Of a DNA stretch of 41,501 bases, positions 12,031-19,535 are shown piece after piece. A program made the position numbers and the translations under genes. Source of the DNA: a virus; the IMG/VR virus record IMGVR_UViG_3300007038_000001, positions 1 to 41,501 of that record; one strand, given 5' to 3'. A model generated the notes under the pieces. It was not told the origin of the DNA, searched no databases, and saw only the letters and a list, made by a program, of their open reading frames with translations. Position 1 is the first letter of the stretch, and each line of letters opens with the position of its first letter.

Positions 12031-15000
12031 ATGATAACCATTAATGTTACCAACATGGAAACTGTTGGAGACGGCGATGTAAAGCTATATGGAAGAACCG
12101 AGTCCGGGGAGCATGACACGATAACAGTGACAGGCTTCGACCCATACTTCTACGCCCCGGCACTTGAATATTCCAAGAACAAAGATGAACTATCCGCAGA
12201 CGAGCGGGTTCTGAACATTGAGGCCACCGACAAGACGCCTCAGCTTGGCGACGACACGCTTGTTAAAGTTGTTGTTGACAAGCCGTGGGAAGTGAGCAAG
12301 GTTGCGAACCAGCACTTCAGCGACCATTTTGAAGCCGACGTGTGGATTGATAACCGACTCCGTATCGACCACGGAATATACACTGGCGTCAAGGCACCGC
12401 AGCGAGAAGTGACCGCAGAACAGCTTGAACCGGTCACGATGGAGGTTGAACCCCGGGTTGTAACCTTCGACATTGAAGTTGACGAACGGGGACTTGACTT
12501 TAGCAACCTTGGCACCAACAGAATCCTGAGCATCGTTGCTCACGATAGCCAAGAAGACGAATACATTGGGTTCATCGACTCCGGTGGGAGAGAAGTGGAC
12601 GAGATGTTCCCAGATGGGTGTCCAGATAACCTTGATACCCTGTTCGTTGACAACGGAGAGCGACCGACCCTTATTCGGTTCGCGTCGTGGATAGACGAAA
12701 AGAACCCAGACCTAATCACGGGCTGGAACAGCACCGGGTTCGACGTACCGTATCTCGTAGAGCGAATGGAGCGAGTGTGTGGCACCGCTTCTCGCCTGTC
12801 CAGAGAAGGCTACGCTGAGGTAGGCGACTACGGAGACGTTACCATCAAGGGCCGGACGACGTATGACTTGATGGACGTTTACAAGAAAAACCGCTTCTCT
12901 GAACTACGGAGTTATTCGCTTGATTTCGTCGCCCAAGAAGAGCTTGGGGAAGAAAAGATTACCCACGACCTCGGGTTCTACGAGATGTATGAGCAGGACC
13001 CAACTTCGTTGATGGAATACAACGCCATGGACGTTCGCTTGACTGTGGGTATCAATGAAGAGACGGACGCAATTTCGTTCCGGGATTCCATTCGGCAGGA
13101 AATCGGCACCAACTTTGAGGAAACGCTGAACAGCAGCGACTTCATTGAAATGATGGCCCGCCGCAAGCTCCACGAAAACGGACTTGTCGGCAGGACTACT
13201 GACTACGGGCGAGAAGAGTCAGACTACGAGGGCGGGTATGTGTTCGACCCATACGACGGCGTAGCCAAGAACGTGGTCGGCATCGACCTTGCTTCGCTGT
13301 ACCCGAACACGATGGCGATGATTAACGCTGGCCCAGAGGCTCGGGTCGAGAGCGGCGGCGCGTTAATGGAAAACGGTATGACCGACTTGGGGACTGACCC
13401 CCGGGGTAACACTGTTACAACCCGGGCAGCACACGCCCCGAACGGGGCTGTGTTTGACCTTTCTGAGCCGACCATCCTAACGTCTCTTGTCAACGACGCA
13501 CTCGGCCTCAAAGCTGAGTATGGCAAGAAAAAGAAAGAGGCACCCGGGGGTTCTGCTGAAGAAGCAGCACTTGAGGAACGGTATAATGTCAGCAAGACGA
13601 TAGTTAACAGCCTTTACGGAGTGGTTGGTTGGGAAAAGTTCTTCATGTACGACGAAGCTACTGCCGAAGCAGTTACCCTTATGGGGCAGGCAGTTATCAA
13701 ACGTACCGCAGAATACATCGAGGAAGACACGGAAGCTACAGTTGCCTACGGAGACACCGACTCCGTGCCCGCTGAAGAACCAGTTCTTGTTCGTGATATG
13801 AATGGTAACGTTCAATATCGTGAAATTCAAGAACTTGTGGGTAGAGAAGATGAGTTTGAAGCGTGGACTGAAGGTGGGTTTACTGGAATAAAGAAAGTTT
13901 GGGAAAAGCCAAATAGGAAAACAAATTATACTGTTAGGACAAAGACTGGTCTTGTGCATTGTACGGAAGACCATTCCCTTGTTCACGCAGATGGGTCTGA
14001 AATAAAACCCGGAGAACTAACAGACGGCACTCGCTTGCTTCATAGAGATGTTTCTGAAGCCATCGGTGATGGTGAAGAAACCATTTCCACAGACCGGGCG
14101 TGGTTGTATGGATTCTTCGCCGCTGACGGTAGTGCAGGAATAGTGGAGAAGCATGGGTTTTCAATTAGTAAGAACAATCTTGACTTACTTGAACGCGCTT
14201 CAGAAATTCTGTCGTCAGAGTTTGGAATTAACTCCAAAATCCATGATTATCGAGAATCGTCAGGTGTTCACAAACTTCAATTAACCAACAACGGAGACGT
14301 TGAGTGGGGTGGTGTCAATGATGCTATCGACCACTTCGTTGATGTATCGTATACCAAAAGCCGAGAGAAGTGTGTCCCATCTGAAGTAATCAATGGAACG
14401 GAAGAAATTGTTGAAGCATTTCTTGATGGATACATGGGTGGCGACGGTTACGTTGGTGAACGATACGACAAGCGATTCCATGAAGCTGACACAAAGGATA
14501 TTCACCTTGCGTCGGGTCTGACAATGTTGCTTCAACGGCTTGGTTACACATTCAACATCAACTATCGTCGTAATTATGGTAACGAATATTACAAAATCCG
14601 TTGCCAGAAGTGGCATCGTGGCAATCCAGAGGAAGTTGTTAAAGTGGAAGAATACGACTACGACGGTGAATATGTGTATGACATTGAAACCGAAAACCAC
14701 CACTTCCAAGCTGGCGCTGGGAACATGATTGTTCACAACAGCAACTACATCAAGTTCCCCGACGACTACACGCAAGAGAAGTGTCTTCGTCGCACATCGG
14801 AGATATGTGAGGAACTTAACAACGTTGTCTACCCGGAGCTTGCCGAAGAACACGGTATCCCGGCAGAAGACAACCGTTGGGAAATTGAGATTGAGAAGTA
14901 CTTTGAACGCTTCTTTCAATACGGACGTAAGAAGCGTTATGCATACAAGGCTACATGGAAAGAGGGTATGGAACAATACAGCGATACGTTAGATTCGCCA

Positions 15001-15522
15001 GAATATGACATGACCGGCATGAACAATCAGCGGTCGGACGTGTCCCTTCTTACGAAAGACTTGGAAAAAGATGTTGTGCGGGCCATTCTCGACGGTAAAG
15101 ATAAGACTACTATCGGGAGCATCGTCCACGACTATGCGACCGAGATTGACCCCGTTGACCCCGACTGGGAACGCATCGGTATCCCGGGCGGTTTCGGGCA
15201 AACGTGGTCGGAATACGACAGCGAAACAGCCCACCTTCGGGCAGCACGTAATGCTAATGAGATACTTGGCACCAACTTCGACGGCAGTAGCAAACCCATG
15301 CGCTGTTACCTGCAAGAAGGCGGGAAGCATGACATAGACGTTATCGCATACGACAACAACGAAGACCTGAGCGAAGCTGAGAGCGAGCTACGGATGAACG
15401 CCAGCAGAATGTCAGAGACGGCAATCATCAATCCGATGGAAGGGATACTTGACTCGGCGGGTATCGACGTTCAGGCGGCCATGAAAGGCCAGCTACAGAG
15501 CGGGCTAGAGGCGTTCATGTGA
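12031..15522 (+). CDS. polB: Family B DNA polymerase with intein
   Basis: The precursor is 1163 aa. The N-terminal part has the 3'-5' exonuclease motifs FDIEV (D147, E149), ITGWNSTGFDVPYL and YNAMDV. The polymerase part has motif A GIDLASLYPN (D419), motif B KTIVNSLYG (K522) and motif C YGDTDS (D575, D577), then KKRYAYK. An intein interrupts motif C (residues 578-903). After splicing, the enzyme is 837 aa and reads YGDTDSNYIKF. It should replicate the viral genome with the primase and ATPase encoded upstream. The start directly follows a 9-codon ORF stop. Confidence 0.95.
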   Translation: MITINVTNMETVGDGDVKLYGRTESGEHDTITVTGFDPYFYAPALEYSKNKDELSADERVLNIEATDKTPQLGDDTLVKVVVDKPWEVSKVANQHFSDHFEADVWIDNRLRIDHGIYTGVKAPQREVTAEQLEPVTMEVEPRVVTFDIEVDERGLDFSNLGTNRILSIVAHDSQEDEYIGFIDSGGREVDEMFPDGCPDNLDTLFVDNGERPTLIRFASWIDEKNPDLITGWNSTGFDVPYLVERMERVCGTASRLSREGYAEVGDYGDVTIKGRTTYDLMDVYKKNRFSELRSYSLDFVAQEELGEEKITHDLGFYEMYEQDPTSLMEYNAMDVRLTVGINEETDAISFRDSIRQEIGTNFEETLNSSDFIEMMARRKLHENGLVGRTTDYGREESDYEGGYVFDPYDGVAKNVVGIDLASLYPNTMAMINAGPEARVESGGALMENGMTDLGTDPRGNTVTTRAAHAPNGAVFDLSEPTILTSLVNDALGLKAEYGKKKKEAPGGSAEEAALEERYNVSKTIVNSLYGVVGWEKFFMYDEATAEAVTLMGQAVIKRTAEYIEEDTEATVAYGDTDSVPAEEPVLVRDMNGNVQYREIQELVGREDEFEAWTEGGFTGIKKVWEKPNRKTNYTVRTKTGLVHCTEDHSLVHADGSEIKPGELTDGTRLLHRDVSEAIGDGEETISTDRAWLYGFFAADGSAGIVEKHGFSISKNNLDLLERASEILSSEFGINSKIHDYRESSGVHKLQLTNNGDVEWGGVNDAIDHFVDVSYTKSREKCVPSEVINGTEEIVEAFLDGYMGGDGYVGERYDKRFHEADTKDIHLASGLTMLLQRLGYTFNINYRRNYGNEYYKIRCQKWHRGNPEEVVKVEEYDYDGEYVYDIETENHHFQAGAGNMIVHNSNYIKFPDDYTQEKCLRRTSEICEELNNVVYPELAEEHGIPAEDNRWEIEIEKYFERFFQYGRKKRYAYKATWKEGMEQYSDTLDSPEYDMTGMNNQRSDVSLLTKDLEKDVVRAILDGKDKTTIGSIVHDYATEIDPVDPDWERIGIPGGFGQTWSEYDSETAHLRAARNANEILGTNFDGSSKPMRCYLQEGGKHDIDVIAYDNNEDLSEAESELRMNASRMSETAIINPMEGILDSAGIDVQAAMKGQLQSGLEAFM
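13762..14739 (+). mobile_element. Intein with DOD homing endonuclease in polB
   Basis: This 326-aa insert runs from Ser578 to Asn903 of the precursor. Splicing features are the Ser1 nucleophile, T645-x2-H648 in block B, the terminal HN pair (H902, N903) and Ser904 as +1 residue. The two LAGLIDADG motifs are LYGFFAADGS (D699) and FLDGYMGGDGY (D805). The DNA is visibly more AT-rich than the flanking polymerase, which suggests later acquisition. Insertion at the polymerase active site YGDTD/S is a favoured intein position. Confidence 0.93.
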
Positions 15523-15656
15523 GCGCCGTAGCAATGGCCTTGGTTTTTTCTGTTCTTTATTTAGTATTCATATTTTTGTGGTCTGTGTTTTCTTTGTTAT
15601 TCATGCACAGACTGATTAGAAAAGAGTGGAAATTCAAAGAGATTAAATTACTATGA
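15519..15656 (+). CDS. Small membrane protein
   Basis: This encodes 45 aa from a GTG overlapping the polB stop (or 40 aa from ATG at 15534). A single long hydrophobic helix (VFSVLYLVFIFLWSVFSLLF) is followed by a basic tail (HRLIRKEWKFKEIK), predicting a cytoplasmic C-terminus. The DNA is AT-rich compared with neighbours. Confidence 0.55.
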   Translation: MSAVAMALVFSVLYLVFIFLWSVFSLLFMHRLIRKEWKFKEIKLL

Positions 15657-15716
15657 ACGTAGAAAGTATCGCAAGAGGAATGGATTGACGCAGTTTCGGA
15701 ATTACGAAAGCAATGA
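15653..15716 (+). CDS. Microgene needing a +1 frameshift
   Basis: Frame 0 from the ATG (overlapping the previous stop) gives only MNVESIARGMD. The +1 frame gives VSQEEWIDAVSELRKQ and stops at 15714-15716, overlapping the next ATG. Dropping one A of GAAAG (15662-15666) would give a 20-aa peptide. This is the weakest of the frameshift candidates, since the slip GAA to AAA is not favourable. Confidence 0.25.
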
Positions 15717-15766
15717 CCAAGACAATAATTGTACCACCCGGCGAAAAGGGCGATGAATCGTTCTAA
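15713..15766 (+). CDS. Microprotein, unknown
   Basis: A 17-aa ORF (MTKTIIVPPGEKGDESF), coupled by overlap on both sides to neighbouring ORFs. Only its packing supports it. Confidence 0.3.
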   Translation: MTKTIIVPPGEKGDESF

Positions 15767-15947
15767 CAGACCCAAGCTCGGGATGGCGGCGGCGCTACTA
15801 GTCTTCGGTGTTGGCATGGCAGCAGCAGCCATCTCCACCGCAGGACTTATCATAACAAGACATTACGGGTTTGCAGTCGCCGCAGTGTCTGTCATCCTTC
15901 TTGCCTGTGCATTGCTATACGCAACAGCAGACAACAATTACCAATGA
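15753..15947 (+). CDS. Two-helix membrane protein
   Basis: This encodes 64 aa from the ATG at 15753, with two transmembrane helices (MAAALLVFGVGMAAAAISTA and FAVAAVSVILLACALLYATA) joined by a short basic turn. The size and two helices would also suit a holin-like protein, but the early location argues against a lysis role. It overlaps the dCTP deaminase start. Confidence 0.6.
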   Translation: MNRSNRPKLGMAAALLVFGVGMAAAAISTAGLIITRHYGFAVAAVSVILLACALLYATADNNYQ

Positions 15948-16477
15948 CCCTTTCAAACGAAAACATCAAAGAAGAGTTGTATGGCGGCGGTATTGACGTA
16001 CAGTACGATGGGTCGTATTACATTGGTCCATCGTCTATGGACTTTCATCTGTGGCCAAATCTGCTTGTCTCTGAGACAGGCGGGAAGGTGAAGGTAGATG
16101 AAGAAGGCACATATCCCAACTATAGTTATAAAAAGGGGTTAACCATCGGTCCGGGGGAATTTGTTTTGGCCACCACAGAAGAAAATGTTTCCCTCTCTGA
16201 AGAGTTTGTTGGTTATGTCCAAGGCCGGTCGTCGGTTGGTCGGCTTGGGTTACAGGTGGAAAACGCCGGGCTTGTTGACGCTGGCTTCAACGGGCAGATA
16301 ACCTTGGAACTAAAGAATCAAGAGGATTACTGGATAGAGCTTGTCCCCGGGATGCGTATTTGCCAAATGACGTTCCACCGGCACGAAAATGTCCCCGACG
16401 TAGGATACAGCAATCAAGGTAAGTACCAAGGCCAAGAAGGTCCGACTCCGAGCAAGCTGTATGAGGATTTCCAATGA
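15944..16477 (+). CDS. dcd: dCTP deaminase / dUTPase family protein
   Basis: This encodes 177 aa. The signature GRSSVGRLGLQ (R95-S97) and GLVDAGFNGQITLELKN fit the trimeric dCTP deaminase/dUTPase fold. E122 aligns with the catalytic Glu of dCTP deaminases, and the C-terminal GKYQGQEGPTPSKLYEDF with their nucleotide lid. It should produce dUMP for the ThyX encoded just downstream and keep dUTP out of viral DNA. Whether it deaminates, hydrolyses or does both cannot be told from sequence. It starts 4 bases before the previous stop. Confidence 0.88.
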   Translation: MTLSNENIKEELYGGGIDVQYDGSYYIGPSSMDFHLWPNLLVSETGGKVKVDEEGTYPNYSYKKGLTIGPGEFVLATTEENVSLSEEFVGYVQGRSSVGRLGLQVENAGLVDAGFNGQITLELKNQEDYWIELVPGMRICQMTFHRHENVPDVGYSNQGKYQGQEGPTPSKLYEDFQ

Positions 16478-16624
16478 CGTGGCGTTGTATTAATTGCAAG
16501 AACCAGAATAAAGGCAAGAAGCGAGAGACGTATGGAATATTGTGATGATTGCGGTAGGTTGAAAACGGAGTATGAAGTTGCGGGAACTGCCGGTCCGTTT
16601 ATCGAACGGAGTGAGATAACATGA
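16474..16624 (+). CDS. Split zinc-ribbon microgene (+1 shift)
   Basis: Frame 0 (16474-16545) reads MTWRCINCKNQNKGKKRETY and stops. An overlapping +1 ORF (ATG 16532, stop 16622-16624) reads MEYCDDCGRLKTEYEV. Joined by a slip at AAA-G (16510-16513), they make a 49-aa CINC...CDDC zinc ribbon filling the gap between dcd and thyX, with ATGA overlaps at both ends. The slip site abuts the 20-nt element at 16512-16531. Alternatives are two separate peptides, a pseudogene, or a base error. Confidence 0.45.
16512..16531 (+). repeat. Dispersed element, copy C
   Basis: AGGCAAGAAGCGAGAGACGT is the exact reverse complement of 1316-1335. Unlike the other copies it lies inside a small reading frame, upstream of thyX. 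Confidence 0.6.
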
Positions 16625-17307
16625 ATGTAGAACTTAACTACGAGCAGAGTACAGAGAATCCAGACGACGCGGTTATCATGGCGGCGCGAGGCGATTACAT
16701 GGACGATTCCCTCATCGGAGCTACCATCGAAGAGGTGATGGAAGGCACCGAAAAGAACCGCGAAGAATACATTGCTTCGCTGCTACGGAGTGGTCACTTC
16801 GGTCCCTTTGAACACCCACAGGCCGTGTTTCATGTTGAAGGGGTTAGCCGGACGGCCATGGCCCAGATTACCCGACACCGGCACATGAGCTTCGACGTGC
16901 AGAGCCAGCGATACGTGGAGTTTGGTGACCAAGAACCGGTCGCCCCACCAAGCTTTAAAGAACATATCTGGGTGGAAGAAAACATAGCAGGAGAAACACT
17001 AACCTTTGAAGATGCGCTTGAGTACCACTGGGATAAATCAGTTAAAAAATACGACGCGGCGATTGAATCTGGCATACCGAAAGAGGATGCTCGCTTCTTC
17101 TTGCCTGAAGCCACGCCAGTCAACCTAACCTTCTCAGCGAACCCCCGAAGCCTAATGCACTTCTTCGACTTGCGGAACTCTGGTTCTGCACAGTGGGAAG
17201 CAAGGGAATTTGCCAAGATGGTTTTGGATGAATGTATTGAATGGGCACCGCTAATTTTCGAGGGATATGAAGAATATATCAACCATAATAGCCTGAGGGC
17301 ACCATAA
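16621..17307 (+). CDS. thyX: Flavin-dependent thymidylate synthase
   Basis: This encodes 228 aa. It carries the ThyX signature RHRxxSxxxxSxR as RHRHMSFDVQSQR (R85-R97), followed by Y98. The N-terminal part includes the HFGPFEHPQAVFHVEG substrate region, and the C-terminal part has SLMHFFDLRNSGSAQWEARE. The enzyme methylates dUMP to dTMP using FAD, folate and NADPH, and pairs with the upstream dCTP deaminase/dUTPase to supply dTTP. The start overlaps the stop of the split microgene. Length is normal for the family. Confidence 0.95.
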   Translation: MNVELNYEQSTENPDDAVIMAARGDYMDDSLIGATIEEVMEGTEKNREEYIASLLRSGHFGPFEHPQAVFHVEGVSRTAMAQITRHRHMSFDVQSQRYVEFGDQEPVAPPSFKEHIWVEENIAGETLTFEDALEYHWDKSVKKYDAAIESGIPKEDARFFLPEATPVNLTFSANPRSLMHFFDLRNSGSAQWEAREFAKMVLDECIEWAPLIFEGYEEYINHNSLRAP

Positions 17308-17309
17308 AG

Positions 17310-17447
17310 ATGGTAGAAACTTGTCCAATCTGTCAGAAAGAACACCAACTAAAAATTTCACCAAGTCAAAGGCTGAGTCTTGAATCAGAAGAGGGATTAG
17401 AAATTTGTAACGGTGACCCATACACTTATGTTCATTTCACCCTCTAA
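17310..17447 (+). CDS. Small Cys-containing protein
   Basis: This encodes 45 aa, beginning MVETCPICQKEHQLKISPSQ, with one further Cys in LEICNGDPY. CPIC plus a His and this Cys could bind zinc. It starts two bases after thyX, so it is the last member of that operon. Function is unknown. Confidence 0.55.
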   Translation: MVETCPICQKEHQLKISPSQRLSLESEEGLEICNGDPYTYVHFTL

Positions 17448-17531
17448 GAAACCCTTTGCAACCATGTTTGCAGACCAAAACCCCCACCCCTCGGGTACCG
17501 AAGAAGGGGTTGCAGATAGCTGTATTTAACA
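17448..17531 (+). terminator. Inverted repeat in short gap
   Basis: TGCAACC (17457-17463) and GGTTGCA (17508-17514) pair across a 44-nt loop containing a C-run. It follows the thyX operon and precedes another gene, so it may act as a terminator or regulatory hairpin. Support is the 7-bp arms only. Confidence 0.3.
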
Positions 17532-17894
17532 ATGTTACAAGAAGTAACCATTAACGGGCAAGAAGTGGAGTGTAGTAGCGTAGACATTGACATTGACATT
17601 GACAGAGACCTAAAACTTTCGTCAATGGACTCAGACGAAGTTATTGTGACAGAAACACGGACCAAGACGGTGGACATAGATACTGAAGACGTATCTGGCT
17701 TGCCTTCAATCATGGACGGCGGGGTTACCGTGACTGTCAATGGCAAAGAGCATGAACTTGATGCGATGTATATACAGAATACGTATATGAAAGCAGAAGA
17801 AGGCGACCTTCAGCATTACGAAAATCTTGTTGGAACCAAGAAAACCCAAGAAACGTATGTCAAAGACAAGTCAGAAGAGTACGGGTTTCTGTAG
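17532..17894 (+). CDS. Hypothetical protein, end of early arm
   Basis: This encodes 120 aa, beta-rich and acidic (EVTINGQEVECSSVDIDIDI, GGVTVTVNGKEHELDAM). The DIDIDIDRD run shows direct repetition of GACATT codons. No family is recognised. It is the last + strand gene before the convergent junction with the late arm. Confidence 0.6.
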   Translation: MLQEVTINGQEVECSSVDIDIDIDRDLKLSSMDSDEVIVTETRTKTVDIDTEDVSGLPSIMDGGVTVTVNGKEHELDAMYIQNTYMKAEEGDLQHYENLVGTKKTQETYVKDKSEEYGFL

Positions 17895-17940
17895 TGTTGC
17901 CACTATCTATGTAGTATCATAAAAAAGAAACCATGAGTGA

Positions 17941-17964
17941 GGCGGTCCCTGTCGGATTTGAACC
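17941..17964 (-). other. Fragment resembling a tRNA 3' end
   Basis: On the - strand the bases read GGTTCAAATCCGAC, then AGGGACCG and CC. That is a T-loop (TTCAAAT), the 3' side of the T-stem and a 7-nt acceptor strand. The 5' side of the T-stem upstream (GCGCGG) does not pair fully, and no matching acceptor 5' strand (GGTCCCT) is nearby, so this is not a whole tRNA gene. Such fragments are typical of attachment sites for tRNA-targeting integrases, but no integrase is seen. It sits exactly in the convergent gap between the arms. Confidence 0.45.
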
Positions 17965-17983
17965 GCGCAGGAACCGTGTTTGT

Positions 17984-18619
17984 CTACAGAACGTTGTGGA
18001 AGGCGAGAAGGCGGGTTGCCATGTCTGCCTCCCACCGAGTCCGTGTCTCTATATCAGTCTCTTTTCTCGTCGTCTCAATGAGGTATGTCGGTATGCCCCA
18101 TTCGGACGATAGCTTGTGGTAGAGCATCGGGCTATTGGCCCGCGTTCGACCACGAAGGAAGTTGTAATTTCTTCCGTATTCTGACGTAAGGATGTTTTCT
18201 GTGTTGAATTTTTCAATGATATTGGCAAGACTAATCGAGTAATCGGTTGGCGTGTGGAATACTGCCTGACCAATCCCGTCGTCGCCAGTCCCGAGGATTC
18301 CCTTGGAGCTGTGTAGGTCGATGAACACGTCGGGGTTAACCTCTTCGACGTGGTGCCACAGTTCCCTTGCGAGAGGACTTGCGGGCATCTCGTTGATGGG
18401 GAAGTGCCGGTTAAGGTTACCGCCACTATAGTTGTGGCTGCCTTTTTCAATGGCTTCCTTGTTCACCTCGGGGATGATGTGGAGCCTTCCGGCCTGAACA
18501 TCGAAGTTCGTAAGATGGTGTGCGGCGTGCCAACCAGCAGGTTCGTCGCCGTGAACACCGCCAGTGACAAGAGCGACTGGCCCACCCGCATTACCTTCTA
18601 TTTCATAGGATTCAAGCAT
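17984..18619 (-). CDS. M14/AstE-AspA type zinc hydrolase
   Basis: This encodes 211 aa. The fold's motifs are complete: GGVHGDE (zinc ligands H23, E26), GGNLNRHFP (substrate binding N70, R71), DLHSS (third ligand H103) and YLIETTR (catalytic E182). This is the family of succinylglutamate desuccinylase, aspartoacylase and M14 carboxypeptidases. It should cleave an acyl or C-terminal peptide-like bond, substrate unknown. It is the last gene of the late arm with its own TATA box upstream, so it may be expressed separately. It may be an accessory gene acting on host metabolites or the cell surface. Confidence 0.8.
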   Translation of the reverse strand: MLESYEIEGNAGGPVALVTGGVHGDEPAGWHAAHHLTNFDVQAGRLHIIPEVNKEAIEKGSHNYSGGNLNRHFPINEMPASPLARELWHHVEEVNPDVFIDLHSSKGILGTGDDGIGQAVFHTPTDYSISLANIIEKFNTENILTSEYGRNYNFLRGRTRANSPMLYHKLSSEWGIPTYLIETTRKETDIETRTRWEADMATRLLAFHNVL

Positions 18620-18647
18620 GACACCTGTAATTAGGTTGCCATGCTAC

Positions 18648-18653
18648 TTAAAC
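18648..18653 (-). promoter_or_regulatory. TATA box of the hydrolase gene
   Basis: The - strand reads AGTTTAAGTAGC, with TTTAAG at 18653-18648, 29-34 nt before the ATG at 18619. It predicts a nearly leaderless transcript. It lacks the CACCGTTGG regulon motif. Confidence 0.45.
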
Positions 18654-18664
18654 TTTTGCCAAGT

Positions 18665-18778
18665 TTATCCGCATTTAGACCATCCGCAAACCTCGCAGAC
18701 CGGGCACCCGCCGCCCATAAACACCTGCCCGCTACAATTGGGTTCGTCCGGGTTCGGACACTGAACGAACTCGCCCAT
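18665..18778 (-). CDS. Zinc-ribbon microprotein
   Basis: This encodes 37 aa, overlapping the upstream stop by TAATG. Cysteines are arranged CPNPDEPNC, then CPVCEVCGWSKC, six in total. Function is unknown. It is the last member of the late operon before the independently promoted hydrolase. Confidence 0.55.
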   Translation of the reverse strand: MGEFVQCPNPDEPNCSGQVFMGGGCPVCEVCGWSKCG

Positions 18779-19056
18779 TACTTGTCTTCGGAGCGATACT
18801 TCTCAATCTGCTCCTCTGCTTCTTGCCCGACTTCAGTACCAACTCGGGTAAGTAGCTCTTCGTCAACACCGACGGGAAGAGTTGGATTACCCTTTGCTTG
18901 GTCGTCAAGGTAGTCGTACAAAACAAACAAGACCGAAGAAATGCCTATGAGAGCAACCCCCGGCCCGGTCTGTCCTCGGACTAGTAGTGTAATGCCTGTC
19001 GCTGCTACCGATGGCGCAATGCCTAGAATCGTTTTCTTTTTCTTGCTGTTTTTCAT
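18778..19056 (-). CDS. Membrane protein with helical tail
   Basis: This encodes 92 aa. A lysine-rich N-terminus (MKNSKKKK) is followed by two hydrophobic segments (ILGIAPSVAATGITLLV and GVALIGISSVLFVLYDYL), then an acidic helix. It overlaps its neighbours on both sides. At the end of a virion operon, a role in host exit or membrane association is possible, but no lysis family is recognised. Confidence 0.6.
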   Translation of the reverse strand: MKNSKKKKTILGIAPSVAATGITLLVRGQTGPGVALIGISSVLFVLYDYLDDQAKGNPTLPVGVDEELLTRVGTEVGQEAEEQIEKYRSEDK

Positions 19057-19535
19057 CGTTTAACAACTCCTAGTATATCTGCTGTAGTATCTATCTCAAA
19101 CTTGCTGCGAACCCACGACGCCCCGGCTTCGGGGTCCCACTCTTCACCATTGTAATGGCGAGAAGGAGAGTGCCATGGGTTTAATTCGTAATGTGCCCAC
19201 ACTGCTGTGCCCTGCTCGTGCGGCCACAGTCGGACGTGGTACTGATATTTTCCAAAGAAGCCCTCTGGTACGTATGCGTAGCTCGCCCGCTCGTAGGCCC
19301 GCTCACCGTCGCGTGTGGGCCGCCACTTGAGCGCGGCGAGGTTGCGGCTGTAAACGTTGTCCATCGACTGTAGTTCTGAAACTATGTCTTGGACAGAACG
19401 CTCTTTGATAACGCCAACGTAAGAACCCCTTTGTCCGAGCTTTGAAAACATAATATCCCGACCGAACCACTTGCTTTCGTTACGTTCAAACACAGGAACA
19501 ACGGCCCTGCGGAACGTGTTAAGGTCTGGCCACAT
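19053..19535 (-). CDS. Hypothetical late protein
   Basis: This encodes 160 aa, rich in aromatic residues (YAYVPEGFFGKYQYHVRLWP, AVWAHYELNPWHSPSRHYNG). No motif is recognised. It starts right at the stop of the 267-aa gene and belongs to a block of unknown genes between the fibres and the hydrolase, a place where viruses often keep host-interaction or exit genes. Confidence 0.65.
   Translation of the reverse strand: MWPDLNTFRRAVVPVFERNESKWFGRDIMFSKLGQRGSYVGVIKERSVQDIVSELQSMDNVYSRNLAALKWRPTRDGERAYERASYAYVPEGFFGKYQYHVRLWPHEQGTAVWAHYELNPWHSPSRHYNGEEWDPEAGASWVRSKFEIDTTADILGVVKR

Noticed and set aside
17937-18634. + strand ORFs opposite the hydrolase
   Set aside because: They are out-of-frame shadows of the - strand hydrolase, which has complete catalytic motifs.
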